Below, piece by piece: positions 43,381 to 51,467 of a DNA stretch of 64,000 nucleotides (positions within the stretch are counted from its first letter, which is position 1; every line of letters starts with the position of its first letter). Both the position numbers and the translations under genes were made by a program. The stretch spans positions 1 to 64,000 of the forward strand of contig CAZMGG010000007.1 in the NCBI GenBank assembly GCA_964565715.1, read 5' to 3'. Origin of the DNA: CAZMGG01 sp964565715. Lineage in GTDB: Bacteria; Planctomycetota; UBA1135; UBA2386. The notes beneath the pieces were generated by a model. It was not told the origin of the DNA and ran no database searches. It saw only the letters and a list, made by a program, of their open reading frames with translations.

Positions 43381-44265
43381 ATGACCGGGCCGCCGGTCGG
43401 CGCGGTGCTGGTGGTGCGCCGGGGCGGCCTCGGCGACACCCTGCTCTGCCGGCCGTTGCTGGGCGCGTTGCGCCGGAGACACCCGGGCGCCCGCATCACC
43501 CTGGCCGGCGTGCGCGAGTCCGCCGACGTGCTGGCCTGGTGCGGCGACGCCGACGCGGCATGGTCCAGCGAGGCGCTGGGCCTGTGGGCGCTCGGCCTCG
43601 AGGGGCCGCAGGCCGAGGCCGCGCAGGCCCGGCTGCGGCGGTTCGACCGGATCCTCGGCGACGCGCCCGAACTGGCGGGCGTGCGGCCGCATCCCGGGCG
43701 CGTCACCGTGTTCCGGCCGCTGCCACCGCCGGGCGGCCCGCACGCCGCCGACTGGCTGCTGCAGGAAGCCGGTCTCGAGCCCGTGCCGGTCTCCTTGCCG
43801 GCCCGCGCGCGCCGGCCGTGCGCCGCCGGCCCGATCCTGCTGCATCCGGGGGCCGGCGGTCGCCACAAGCGCTGGCCCGAGCCGCATTGGTGCGATCTCG
43901 CGGCGGCGCTGCACAGCCTCGGCCACCCGCTGCTGGTGGCCGCAGGGCCGGCCGAGGAACGCGACGATCCGCGGGCCTGGGCCTGGCCCGTGCCGGTGAC
44001 GCCGCTGCCCGTGGGCTCGCCGGTGGAACTGGGGCAGGCGCTGCTCGGCTGCCGTGCGTTGGTGGGTCACGACTCCGGACCGGCCCATCTCGCCGCCCTG
44101 CTCGGCGTGCCGACCGTGGCCCTGTTCGGGCCCACGGATCCGGCGCAATGGGCGCCGCGGGGCCCGGCGGTGGCCGTGCTGGGCGGGGGCGGCAGCGGCC
44201 CGCCGGCGATGCCGGTGGCCGACGTGGTGGCGGCGCTGGCGACGCTGCTCGGTGGATCGGCGTAG
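43381..44265 (+). CDS. Glycosyltransferase family 9 (heptosyltransferase-like)
   Basis: The 294-residue product has the two-domain GT9 fold: VVRRGGLGDTLLCRPLLGAL at the start, the second-domain ILLHPGAGGRHKRWPEPHWC, and the donor-binding GHDSGPAHLAALLGVPTVAL with FGPTDPAQWAP. Family members transfer ADP-heptose or related sugars to lipopolysaccharide core; in a planctomycete the acceptor is uncertain. Several acceptor-site residues of WaaC/WaaF are not obvious here. A GTG at 43360 could extend the protein by seven residues. It lies 76 bases after the peroxiredoxin stop and is probably separately expressed because of the hairpin between them. Confidence 0.85.
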   Translation: MTGPPVGAVLVVRRGGLGDTLLCRPLLGALRRRHPGARITLAGVRESADVLAWCGDADAAWSSEALGLWALGLEGPQAEAAQARLRRFDRILGDAPELAGVRPHPGRVTVFRPLPPPGGPHAADWLLQEAGLEPVPVSLPARARRPCAAGPILLHPGAGGRHKRWPEPHWCDLAAALHSLGHPLLVAAGPAEERDDPRAWAWPVPVTPLPVGSPVELGQALLGCRALVGHDSGPAHLAALLGVPTVALFGPTDPAQWAPRGPAVAVLGGGGSGPPAMPVADVVAALATLLGGSA

Positions 44266-44335
44266 ACTGGGAACTCTCGTGGCGCCGCCTCGTCGGGCCG
44301 CCACTTTTCCGCCGCCACCCTTCGCCACCAACGTC

Positions 44336-44806
44336 ATGCAGACCCAACGGACCACGGCCCAGCGCGTGCTCGGCGCCCTCGCCATCCTGTTCGCCATGTC
44401 GGTGCTGGCCTGGTTCGTCTACCAAGCCCAGGTCCGCGCCAACCAGCGCCTGCGCCATGCTGCGACGCCCGAGCCGGCGGAACTGCCACCCGGCACCGAG
44501 CTCGTCGAACTGCCGGCCTCGCTGCCGTCGAGCAAGTCCGCGGTGGTGGAGCCGCCCGGCGACTTCCTGCGGTCGTCCAAGTCCGGCGCGCCGACCAGCG
44601 AACCGGCGGTGATCGTCGACGACCTGCCGGCGTCCTTGTCGTCCTCCAAGTCGCTGGTGATCGAGGAGCCGGAGTACCTCTGGTCCTCCAAGTCGGGCCG
44701 GCCGTTGTCGCCGGAGAAGAACCCGGTCCGGCCGAAGCCGAAGCCGAAGCCGCAGCAGGAGAAACCGAAGCAACCGCCGCAGCAGCCGGTCCCCGACAAG
44801 GACTGA
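44336..44806 (+). CDS. Membrane protein with four SSKS repeats
   Basis: The 156-residue product has an N-terminal membrane span (VLGALAILFAMSVLAWFV) and an extended, Pro-rich outer part. It carries four SSKS motifs at near-regular spacing (LPSSKSAVV, LRSSKSGAP, LSSSKSLVI, LWSSKSGRP), each 26-35 residues apart, and ends in a PKPKPKPQQEKPKQPPQQP stretch that is typical for a spacer crossing a peptidoglycan-like or crowded layer. No known family is recognised. The regular SSKS motif suggests a repeated binding or modification site. It is four bases before the downstream hydroxylase gene, so the two are one transcript. Confidence 0.7.
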   Translation: MQTQRTTAQRVLGALAILFAMSVLAWFVYQAQVRANQRLRHAATPEPAELPPGTELVELPASLPSSKSAVVEPPGDFLRSSKSGAPTSEPAVIVDDLPASLSSSKSLVIEEPEYLWSSKSGRPLSPEKNPVRPKPKPKPQQEKPKQPPQQPVPDKD

Positions 44807-44810
44807 GCCG

Positions 44811-45638
44811 GTGGACGCTCTGCGCGAGACCCTGATCAGCTTCGCCGTGCTGTTCGCGGTGTTCCTGCCGCTCGAACGGCTCTACGCGGCGCGGCCGCAG
44901 CCGGTGTTCCGGCCCGGCTGGGGCACCGATCTGCTGTTCTTCCTCGGCCAGTACCTGCTGTGGACGGCGCCGGTGGTGGCGGCGCTGACCTGGATCTACC
45001 GGCATGCCGACCTGCTGCCGCTGCAGGGCGCGCAGCAGGCCGTCGCGGCGCTGCCGCTGGCCCTGCAGTTCGTGCTGGTGATCCTGCTCAGCGACCTGTG
45101 CATCTACTGGGGCCACCGCCTGTCGCACCGCTACGAGGTCCTGTGGCGCTTCCATCGCGTGCACCACACCGCCGAACGGATGGACTGGCTGTGCGCGCAC
45201 CGCGAGCACCCGTTCGACAACCTCTACACCCGCACGATCGAGAATCTGCCGCTGATCCTGCTCGGCCTGCCGATGCACCTGATCGCCGGCTTCGCCGTGT
45301 TCCGCGGCCTGTGGGCCATCTACATCCACAGCAACGTGACGCTGTCGCCGGGGCCGCTGCGCTATCTGATCGGCTCCAGCCGGCTGCACCACTGGCACCA
45401 CGCGATCGCCACCGGCGGCCGCGTGAACTACGCCAACCTGAGCCCGCTGATGGACCTGCTGTTCGGCACGTTCCACGATCCCGGCCGCATGCCGGACCGG
45501 GTCGGGCTGACCGAGCCGGCGGCGCGCGGCTACTTCGGCCAGCTGCTGGAACCGCTGCTGCCGGCCCGCCTGCGGGCGCGCCTGCAGGCGGCGCCCGAGG
45601 CCGGGGGCATCAGCGACGGCAGAAGCACGACGCCTTGA
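44811..45638 (+). CDS. Fatty acid hydroxylase / sterol desaturase family membrane protein
   Basis: The 275-residue product has several hydrophobic spans (LISFAVLFAVFLPLERLYA, LLFFLGQYLLWTAPVVAALT, ALQFVLVILLSDLCIYWG) and the three His boxes of the integral membrane di-iron oxygenase family: HRLSHR, then HRVHHTAERMD and finally LHHWHHAIAT, with NYANLSPLMDLLFGTFHDP as the usual following motif. It would hydroxylate or desaturate a lipid using oxygen. GTG 44811 is the start, four bases after the previous stop. The gene overlaps the convergent TPR gene by 29 bases at its 3' end. Confidence 0.88.
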   Translation: MDALRETLISFAVLFAVFLPLERLYAARPQPVFRPGWGTDLLFFLGQYLLWTAPVVAALTWIYRHADLLPLQGAQQAVAALPLALQFVLVILLSDLCIYWGHRLSHRYEVLWRFHRVHHTAERMDWLCAHREHPFDNLYTRTIENLPLILLGLPMHLIAGFAVFRGLWAIYIHSNVTLSPGPLRYLIGSSRLHHWHHAIATGGRVNYANLSPLMDLLFGTFHDPGRMPDRVGLTEPAARGYFGQLLEPLLPARLRARLQAAPEAGGISDGRSTTP

Positions 45639-47244
45639 TCGCCACGTCGGCGTGGCGCCACGCCGTGGCGAAGCGCCCCGCGGCATCGGCGGCCTCGCGC
45701 TGCCGGCCCAGCCGGGCGAGGCACTCGGCGAGTCCGTGCAGGGCCCAGCCGTTCTCCGGGTGACGGCGCAGGTCCGCCCGGTAGACCTGCTCGGCCTCGG
45801 CGAGCCGGCCGCTCTCCAGCAGCAGCGCGCCGAGCGCGTGGGCCGGCGGCATCATCCAGCCCCAGGGCTCGTCGTAGCGCAGCGCCTCGTCGCGCGCGAC
45901 CGCCACCCGCAGGTGCGCGAAGGCGGCGTCCTGCTCGCCGGCGCGGAACGCGATCTCGCCATCCAGCAGCGAAGCGCCCACCGCGAGCACGGTGCGGGTC
46001 GGGTTGTTGCCGTGCAGCCAGTCCTCGGGCACCTCGGCGGCGGCGGCGTGGAACGCGGCCTGCTCGGCCCGGGCCTCGGGCAGCCTGCCGAGCGCGGCGA
46101 ACGCGAGGCCGCGGGCGTAGTGGCGCATGGCGGTGGCGGTCTTCTGCCACCCGGGCGGCGCCGGCCGGTCCAGGATCTCCTGCCAGCGGCCGAACCGCAC
46201 CAGCGCGTGCCACGGCGCGCCGAGGAAGGCCTCGAGGAACTGCGGCAGGGCCTGCACCACGTCCATCGGCAGCTCGCGCACCAGTTCGTCGGCGGCGGCG
46301 ATCGCCTCCCGCTGGTTGCCGGTCGACATCGCCGCGAACTGCAGGAAGTGGAAGTTGTGGGCGCGGTAGACCTCGTAGAAGCCCGTCCGGCCGGTGCGCG
46401 CCACGATGGCGAGATCGGCGGCGATGCCGCGCCGGTTGGCCTCGGCGGCGTCCTCGTAGCGGCCGACCCGCTGGAAGACGTGGGCCGGCATGTGCACCAG
46501 GTGGCCGACGGCGGGCGCCAGGTCGCGCAGCCGTTCGGCCGCGGGCACCGCCCGTTCCGGCGCGGTCGAGGCCTCCACCGCGTGGATGTAGAGGTGGTTG
46601 CCGAGCGGGTGCCGCGGGTGCGCCTCCAGCAGCCGTTCCAGCAGCGCCACGATCTCGGCCGTCCACGGCTGCGGCGTGCCATCCTGCCGGTAGAGGTCCC
46701 AGGGATGCAGGTTCATCAGCGCCTCGGCGGTGAGCGCCATGACGTCGGCGTGTCCGCCGTGTACGGCGAGCACGCCACGCATCGCCTCGGCGTAGGCGAG
46801 GTCGAGGGCGGCGCGATCGGCGGGAGCCGGAACGGCGTAGCGGGCCTGCAGGGCGGCGATCAGCGCCTGCTCGACCGGCGTCGCGGTCTTCGCCAGCGCC
46901 GCCGCCCGGGACGCGTCGGCATGGGCCTGCCGGGCCGTCGCCTCGTCCATCGCCATGTTGTTGAGGTGCGGCCCGGCGGCGTAGGCGCGACCCCAGAGGG
47001 CCATGGCGCAGTCCGGATCCGCCGCCAGCGCCGCGTCGAAGCAGCGGATCGCCTCCTGGTGGTGGAAGCCGTTGCACCAGGCGAGCCCCTCGTCGAAGCG
47101 GGCCTGCGCGGCCGCCCGGGACGTGATCGCGAACGAGTGCCCGCCCAGCGCCGGCAGGGTCGGCGGCGCGCCGGCGCAGGCGCCGAGCAGTGCTGTCACC
47201 AGCAGGGACGCGGGCAGGGCAGACGGCGGGAGAACGCGTTGCAC
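45610..47244 (-). CDS. TPR-repeat lipoprotein
   Basis: The 544-residue product has a lipoprotein signal (LLVTALLGACAG, lipobox Cys near residue 23) and helical TPR-like repeats (FDEGLAWCNGFHHQEAIRCF, AALAADPDCAMALWGRAYAA, then EAEQVYRADLRRHPENGWA and HGLAECLARLGRQREAADAA near the end). The middle has a long unrepeated region with HMPAHVFQRVGRYEDAAEAN. TPR proteins of this size usually scaffold protein complexes at the membrane. GTG 47244 is the start. No more specific family is seen. It is convergent with the hydroxylase gene. Confidence 0.8.
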   Translation of the reverse strand: MQRVLPPSALPASLLVTALLGACAGAPPTLPALGGHSFAITSRAAAQARFDEGLAWCNGFHHQEAIRCFDAALAADPDCAMALWGRAYAAGPHLNNMAMDEATARQAHADASRAAALAKTATPVEQALIAALQARYAVPAPADRAALDLAYAEAMRGVLAVHGGHADVMALTAEALMNLHPWDLYRQDGTPQPWTAEIVALLERLLEAHPRHPLGNHLYIHAVEASTAPERAVPAAERLRDLAPAVGHLVHMPAHVFQRVGRYEDAAEANRRGIAADLAIVARTGRTGFYEVYRAHNFHFLQFAAMSTGNQREAIAAADELVRELPMDVVQALPQFLEAFLGAPWHALVRFGRWQEILDRPAPPGWQKTATAMRHYARGLAFAALGRLPEARAEQAAFHAAAAEVPEDWLHGNNPTRTVLAVGASLLDGEIAFRAGEQDAAFAHLRVAVARDEALRYDEPWGWMMPPAHALGALLLESGRLAEAEQVYRADLRRHPENGWALHGLAECLARLGRQREAADAAGRFATAWRHADVAIKASCFCRR

Positions 47245-47311
47245 GGCGGACCTCGGGGCTGCGGGGGACGCGAGGAGGAAGGGAGGCGGGGTGTCCGCTG
47301 CCTGGTGGCAG

Positions 47312-48493
47312 TCAGCGCGACAGTTCGATGATCAGCCGGCTGGCGGCGTCGTCGCAGGCCGCCGCCGCGGCATCGCCGGCCTGGTTGCAGGTGACCAGCA
47401 CGCCGAACCGTTCGGTCGGCGCCAGCCACGCCACGCAGTACCACATGGTGTTGCTGCCGGCGTGGTGCAGCACCGGCCCCTTCGACCAGCCGCGCTGCAG
47501 GACGATCCAGCCGAGCGCGTGGGTCGAGTCGCCCGGCCGGTGCAGTTCGCGCAGCGTCGCCTCGCGCAGGAACGGCGCCTTGCCGGGCAGCGGCGTCGGG
47601 CCCGCGCCGAGGTGCAGGGCGCAGAAGCGCGCCCAGTCGCGCAGCGAGCCGTGCACCGTGCCGGCCGGGCCCAGCGCCGGCGGATTGTCGGCGAACGGCC
47701 CCGGCGCCACCGGCTTCGCCCGTCCGCCGCTGCCGCGGTGGCCGCGCGGCTGATCGATGCTGCCCGCCTCGCCGTCCGCCGGCACGGCGCCGGGCGCGCC
47801 GAAGCCCATGCTGGTCATGCCGAGCGGGGTGAACACCAGTTCCCGCATCAGGTCCTCCCAGCTCGCCCCCGTGGCCTGCTCCGCCGCCGCACCGGCCACC
47901 ATGTAGCCCGTGTTGCTGTAGAGGAACGCCGAGCCCGGCGCGTGCTGCGGCGGCTGCGGCAGTACGGCCTCGAGCACCAGTTCGCGGGCGGCCCGGCTCG
48001 GCCCCGGATGGGCCCGCAGCGCCGTCCAGGTGGCCTCGCCGGGGTTGCCCGGCATGCCGGCGCGGTGCTCCAGCAGCATGCGCAACGTGGCGCCGCGCCA
48101 GCCCGGATCCATGCGTTCCTTCTGCGCCGGCAGCAGGTCGGGCAGCCGCTGGTCGAACGCCAGCTTCTGCCGTTCGACCAGCCGGGCCAGCAAGGTCGCG
48201 GTCATCGCCTTGGTGCACGAGCCCAGGTGCCAGCGGTCGTCCGGCTGCACCGGCGTCGGGTGACCCAGCGCCCGCACGCCCGCCACGCCGAGGCCGACCA
48301 GCTGGCCGTCGCGCAGCACGGCGGCGCCCAGCGCCGGCACCTCGTGCCGGGCCCGGATCTCGGCCAGGGTCGGTCCCAGATCCCGCAGCTCACGCCCGGC
48401 GCCGTCGTCCTGGCCGCGACCCGGCGCCGCAACGGCGGACAGACCGAGCAGGAGAAGTGCCGGCGTTCGGAGCGCGACGATGGGCTGCGGCAT
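47312..48493 (-). CDS. Beta-lactamase-related serine hydrolase
   Basis: The 393-residue product has a signal peptide (RTPALLLLGLSAVAAPGRGQ) and the motifs of the class C/beta-lactamase-related family: SCTKAMTA (the SxxK catalytic motif), YSNTGYMVAGAAAE (YxN) and the HAGSNTMWY segment near the C terminus in place of the usual KTG. It may act as an esterase, a peptidase or a penicillin-binding-protein-like hydrolase; true beta-lactamase activity is not implied. ATG 48493 gives a natural signal peptide. It is followed by an unrelated TPR gene on the same strand. Confidence 0.85.
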   Translation of the reverse strand: MPQPIVALRTPALLLLGLSAVAAPGRGQDDGAGRELRDLGPTLAEIRARHEVPALGAAVLRDGQLVGLGVAGVRALGHPTPVQPDDRWHLGSCTKAMTATLLARLVERQKLAFDQRLPDLLPAQKERMDPGWRGATLRMLLEHRAGMPGNPGEATWTALRAHPGPSRAARELVLEAVLPQPPQHAPGSAFLYSNTGYMVAGAAAEQATGASWEDLMRELVFTPLGMTSMGFGAPGAVPADGEAGSIDQPRGHRGSGGRAKPVAPGPFADNPPALGPAGTVHGSLRDWARFCALHLGAGPTPLPGKAPFLREATLRELHRPGDSTHALGWIVLQRGWSKGPVLHHAGSNTMWYCVAWLAPTERFGVLVTCNQAGDAAAAACDDAASRLIIELSR

Positions 48494-48538
48494 GGGTACC
48501 CCGGAGCGGCGGATCATCCCGCATCGGCGCGCGCGGGT

Positions 48539-50728
48539 CTACTTCAGGGCGCCGATCAGGAAGGTCCAGCGATCGGCGGCCTCCTCGATCAGCTTCTGGG
48601 TCGGCTTGCCGGCGCCATGCCCCGCGTCGGTCTCGATCCGGGCCAGGATCGGCGCCGGTCCGCCCTGGGCCGCCTGCAGCCTGGCGGCGAACTTGAAGCT
48701 GTGGCCCGGCAGCACCCGGTCGTCGTGGTCGCCGGTCATCACCATGGTGGCGGGGTAGCTCCTGCCGTCCACCACGTTGTGCAGTGGCGAGTAGCGGTAG
48801 AGCCACGGGAACTGCTGCGGATCGTCGCTGCTCCCGTACTCGCTGGCCCAGGCCCAGCCGATGGTGAACTTGTGGTAGCGCAGCATGTCGAGCACGCCGA
48901 CCTCGGGCACCGCGGCGCCGATCAGGTCCGGCCGCTGGGTCAGCACCGCGCCGACCAGCAGGCCGCCGTTGCTGCCGCCGCCGATCGCCAGCCGCCCGGG
49001 CCTCGTGTAGCCGTTCCGCACCAGGTACTCGCCGCAGGCGATGAAGTCGTCGAACACGTTCTGCTTCTTGCCCAGCATGCCGGCCTGGTGCCATTCCTCG
49101 CCGTACTCGCTGCCGCCGCGCAGCACCGCCACCGCCAGCACGCCGCCGCGTTCGAGCCAGACCAGGTTGCTGACGCTGAAGAACGGCGTGATCGGCACGT
49201 TGAAGCCGCCGTAGCCGTACAGATACGTGCGGTGGCTGGAGTCCAGCGCCAGCCCTCGCCGGTGCACCAGGAACAGGCACAGCCGGGTGCCATCCTTGCT
49301 CTGCAGGAACACCCGCCGGCTCTCGTACGGCGCGGGATCGAAGTCGAGCCCCGGCGCGCGGAACACCGACGAGGTGCCGCTCTGGAAGTCGTAGCGGTAG
49401 ATGGTGGCGGGCTGCAGGAACGAGGTGAAGGTGTAGAACGCCTCCCGATCGCTGCGCTTGCCGCTGAAGCCGCCCACCGAGCCGAGCATCGGCAGCGGCA
49501 GCAGGCCGGCGTCGCTGCCGTCCAGGTTGCGCATCACCACCTGGTGCGAGGCATCGGCGAGGTAGCTGAGCACGAAGCGGTCGGCCACCACCGCCACGCC
49601 CTCCAGCGCGTGCGGGCCCTGCGGCACGACCTCGCGCCAGTGCTCGGGCTCGGGCTGCGCGAGCGACACCGCGACGATGCGCTGCCGCGGCGCGTCCTGG
49701 TTGGTCTGGAAGTAGAAGACCTCGCCGTCGTTGGCGAGATAGTCGTAGCTGGCGTCGAACGCCATCAGCAGCGGGCGGACGTTCCAGCCCGCCTCCTGCA
49801 GGTCGACGTAGGCGATGCGGTTCCTGTGGTCGGTGCCGACCCAGAGGTGGATCACGAGGTAGCGGCCGTCCTCGGTGACCTCGGGGCCGAAGCCCCATTC
49901 GGGCTGGTCCGGCCGTTCGTAGACCACGCGGTCCTCCGTCTGGTCGGTGCCGAGCACGTGGTAGCAGAGCTGCGGGTTCTTGTTCTGCGCCTGGTAGACC
50001 TCGCCCTCCGCCGGCGCCGGGTAGCGCTGGTAGAAGAAGCCCTTGCCGTCGTGGGTCCACGCCGCCGAGCTGAACTTGCTCCAGCGCAGCACGTCGGGCA
50101 GCACCCGCCGGCCGTCGATCTGCAGGATCCGCCACTCGAGCCAGTCGCTGCCCCGCGCCGAGGTGGCGTAGGCGAGGTGCTGGCCCTGTTCGTCGAGTTC
50201 GGTGGCGGACAGCGCGACCGTGCCGTCGGCGGACAGCGTGTTGGGGTCGAGCAGGACCTCGCCGGGCTGCTGCAGGTCGGGGGTGAGGTACAGCACCGCC
50301 TGGTTCTGCAGGCCGTCGTTCTTGGCGTAGACCCAGCGCGCACCGGCCTTGCGCGGCGGCCCGAAGCGGGGGTAGTCCCAGAGCTGGCGCAGGCGTTCGA
50401 GGACGGCGGGGCGCTCGGGCACGGCGTCGAGGAAGGCCCGGCTGGCGACGTTCTGGGTCCTGACCCAGGCGGCGACCTCGGCGGCGTCCTGGTCCTCGAG
50501 CCAGCGGTAGGGATCGGCGACCTTGGTGCCGTGGTAGTCGTCGACGACGTCGTCCTTGCGGGTGGGCGGGGACTGCCAGGGGGTCATGGTGGCTTCGGGG
50601 GCGGCCGCGGTGGGCGTGGGGGTCGTGGGGATCGTGGGGGTCGTGGGCGCGGCGCCGCAGCCGATGGGCAGGAGGGCGGCAGCGCAGGGGAGGATCGGCA
50701 GGAACAGGCGGGCGACCGGACGCTTCAT
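48539..50728 (-). CDS. Prolyl oligopeptidase family protein (S9A), lipoprotein
   Basis: From ATG 50728 the 729-residue product has a lipoprotein signal (LFLPILPCAAALLPIGC), a Thr/Pro-rich linker, the S9A propeller start (DDYHGTKVADPYRWLEDQD) and the C-terminal hydrolase domain. The catalytic Ser586 is in AIGGGSNGGLLVGAVL, the Asp is within GDHDDRVLPGHSFKFAARLQ and the His in DAGHGAGKPT. Such enzymes cleave short peptides after proline, here probably in the periplasm or at the outer surface. Length is close to that of the prolyl oligopeptidases. It is on the opposite strand to the tRNA. Confidence 0.92.
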   Translation of the reverse strand: MKRPVARLFLPILPCAAALLPIGCGAAPTTPTIPTTPTPTAAAPEATMTPWQSPPTRKDDVVDDYHGTKVADPYRWLEDQDAAEVAAWVRTQNVASRAFLDAVPERPAVLERLRQLWDYPRFGPPRKAGARWVYAKNDGLQNQAVLYLTPDLQQPGEVLLDPNTLSADGTVALSATELDEQGQHLAYATSARGSDWLEWRILQIDGRRVLPDVLRWSKFSSAAWTHDGKGFFYQRYPAPAEGEVYQAQNKNPQLCYHVLGTDQTEDRVVYERPDQPEWGFGPEVTEDGRYLVIHLWVGTDHRNRIAYVDLQEAGWNVRPLLMAFDASYDYLANDGEVFYFQTNQDAPRQRIVAVSLAQPEPEHWREVVPQGPHALEGVAVVADRFVLSYLADASHQVVMRNLDGSDAGLLPLPMLGSVGGFSGKRSDREAFYTFTSFLQPATIYRYDFQSGTSSVFRAPGLDFDPAPYESRRVFLQSKDGTRLCLFLVHRRGLALDSSHRTYLYGYGGFNVPITPFFSVSNLVWLERGGVLAVAVLRGGSEYGEEWHQAGMLGKKQNVFDDFIACGEYLVRNGYTRPGRLAIGGGSNGGLLVGAVLTQRPDLIGAAVPEVGVLDMLRYHKFTIGWAWASEYGSSDDPQQFPWLYRYSPLHNVVDGRSYPATMVMTGDHDDRVLPGHSFKFAARLQAAQGGPAPILARIETDAGHGAGKPTQKLIEEAADRWTFLIGALK

Positions 50729-50822
50729 GGGGTGGCACCATACGTGGGGCGCCGTGGCCTTGGCGAAGGCGAACCGGGGCTGGGCGGGGTGCGGGCGGGG
50801 GTGTGGCCGGCCGGTGGCGCGC

Positions 50823-50850
50823 TTGACTCGCGTGGGTGCGTCGCTAACGT
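50823..50850 (+). promoter_or_regulatory. Putative promoter of tRNA-Asn
   Basis: TTGACT (50823-50828) and TAACGT (50845-50850) are spaced by 16 bases and lie 34 bases before the tRNA, a good sigma-70-like match. Confidence 0.6.
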
Positions 50851-50884
50851 TCTTCCCTCCCTGTTGCCGATGGCGGCGGGGCGA

Positions 50885-50960
50885 TCCTGGATAGCTCAGT
50901 CGGTAGAGCAGGTGACTGTTAATCACCGGGTCGTAGGTTCAAGTCCTACTCCAGGAGCCA
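50885..50960 (+). tRNA. tRNA-Asn (anticodon GTT)
   Basis: TCCTGGA at 50885-50891 pairs with TCCAGGA at 50950-50956 as the acceptor stem. The D stem GCTC/GAGC, the anticodon stem GGTGA/TCACC with loop CTGTTAA (anticodon GTT), and the T stem GTAGG/CCTAC with TTCAAGT loop are all intact. CCA is encoded (50958-50960). The defence island starts just downstream, and tRNA-Asn genes are frequent integration sites; no second copy of the tRNA end was noticed in the window. Confidence 0.95.
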
Positions 50961-51467
50961 TCACCGCTTGCGAGAGCGGACGCGTCCGCCCCGTGGTGCA
51001 GCACCGCGGGGCGGCGTCGTGTACGGGGGGCGGTCGGAAGGGTGGCCGTGGCGCGGGGTTGCGGCGGGTGGGGATGGTAGGGCGTGGGGTTCGCGAGAGC
51101 GTGGGGTGTGCGGGTGCGAGGTCGGTTTCGGCGTGGTTGAGGTGAGGCCAGGGCGCGTGCTCTCGCGAACGGGCCGAGAGAGCGGAATTCCTGCTTAACA
51201 CCGGAGAGCGATTGCGAAGTCGTAGCCCCTGCCGGCGCCGCGACGCACCAGCGCCGCGCGAACGCGGCGCCACGGCGGATCGGCTGCGCCGGGCCTCCGC
51301 GCCGACGACGGGTGATCTCGGGTTCCTGACCTTCCCGGCTGCACCCGCCTTCATCCGGTCCGGGCAGCCCGGCATACTTCGCCCCACTGCCCCGGCGCTG
51401 CGTGGTCGCGCCGGATCGTCTCTCGCCGTCCCGAAGGAAGCCGCCTCCCTGCATCGCCGTTGTCCGC
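50961..51467. other. 507-base non-coding region between tRNA-Asn and hsdM, with an inverted repeat
   Basis: No gene is supported here. A 12-base inverted repeat, GTTCGCGAGAGC (51089-51100) and GCTCTCGCGAAC (51159-51170), is separated by 58 bases. Base composition varies more than in the coding regions. Possible uses are a regulatory site for the restriction genes or a relic of the insertion that brought them. Confidence 0.55.

Noticed and set aside
47003..51145. A 1380-codon open frame on the plus strand
   Set aside because: It lies antisense to the TPR, beta-lactamase-like and prolyl oligopeptidase genes and also runs through the tRNA. Its product is His/Arg/Gln-rich with no motif, the usual shadow of GC-rich genes.
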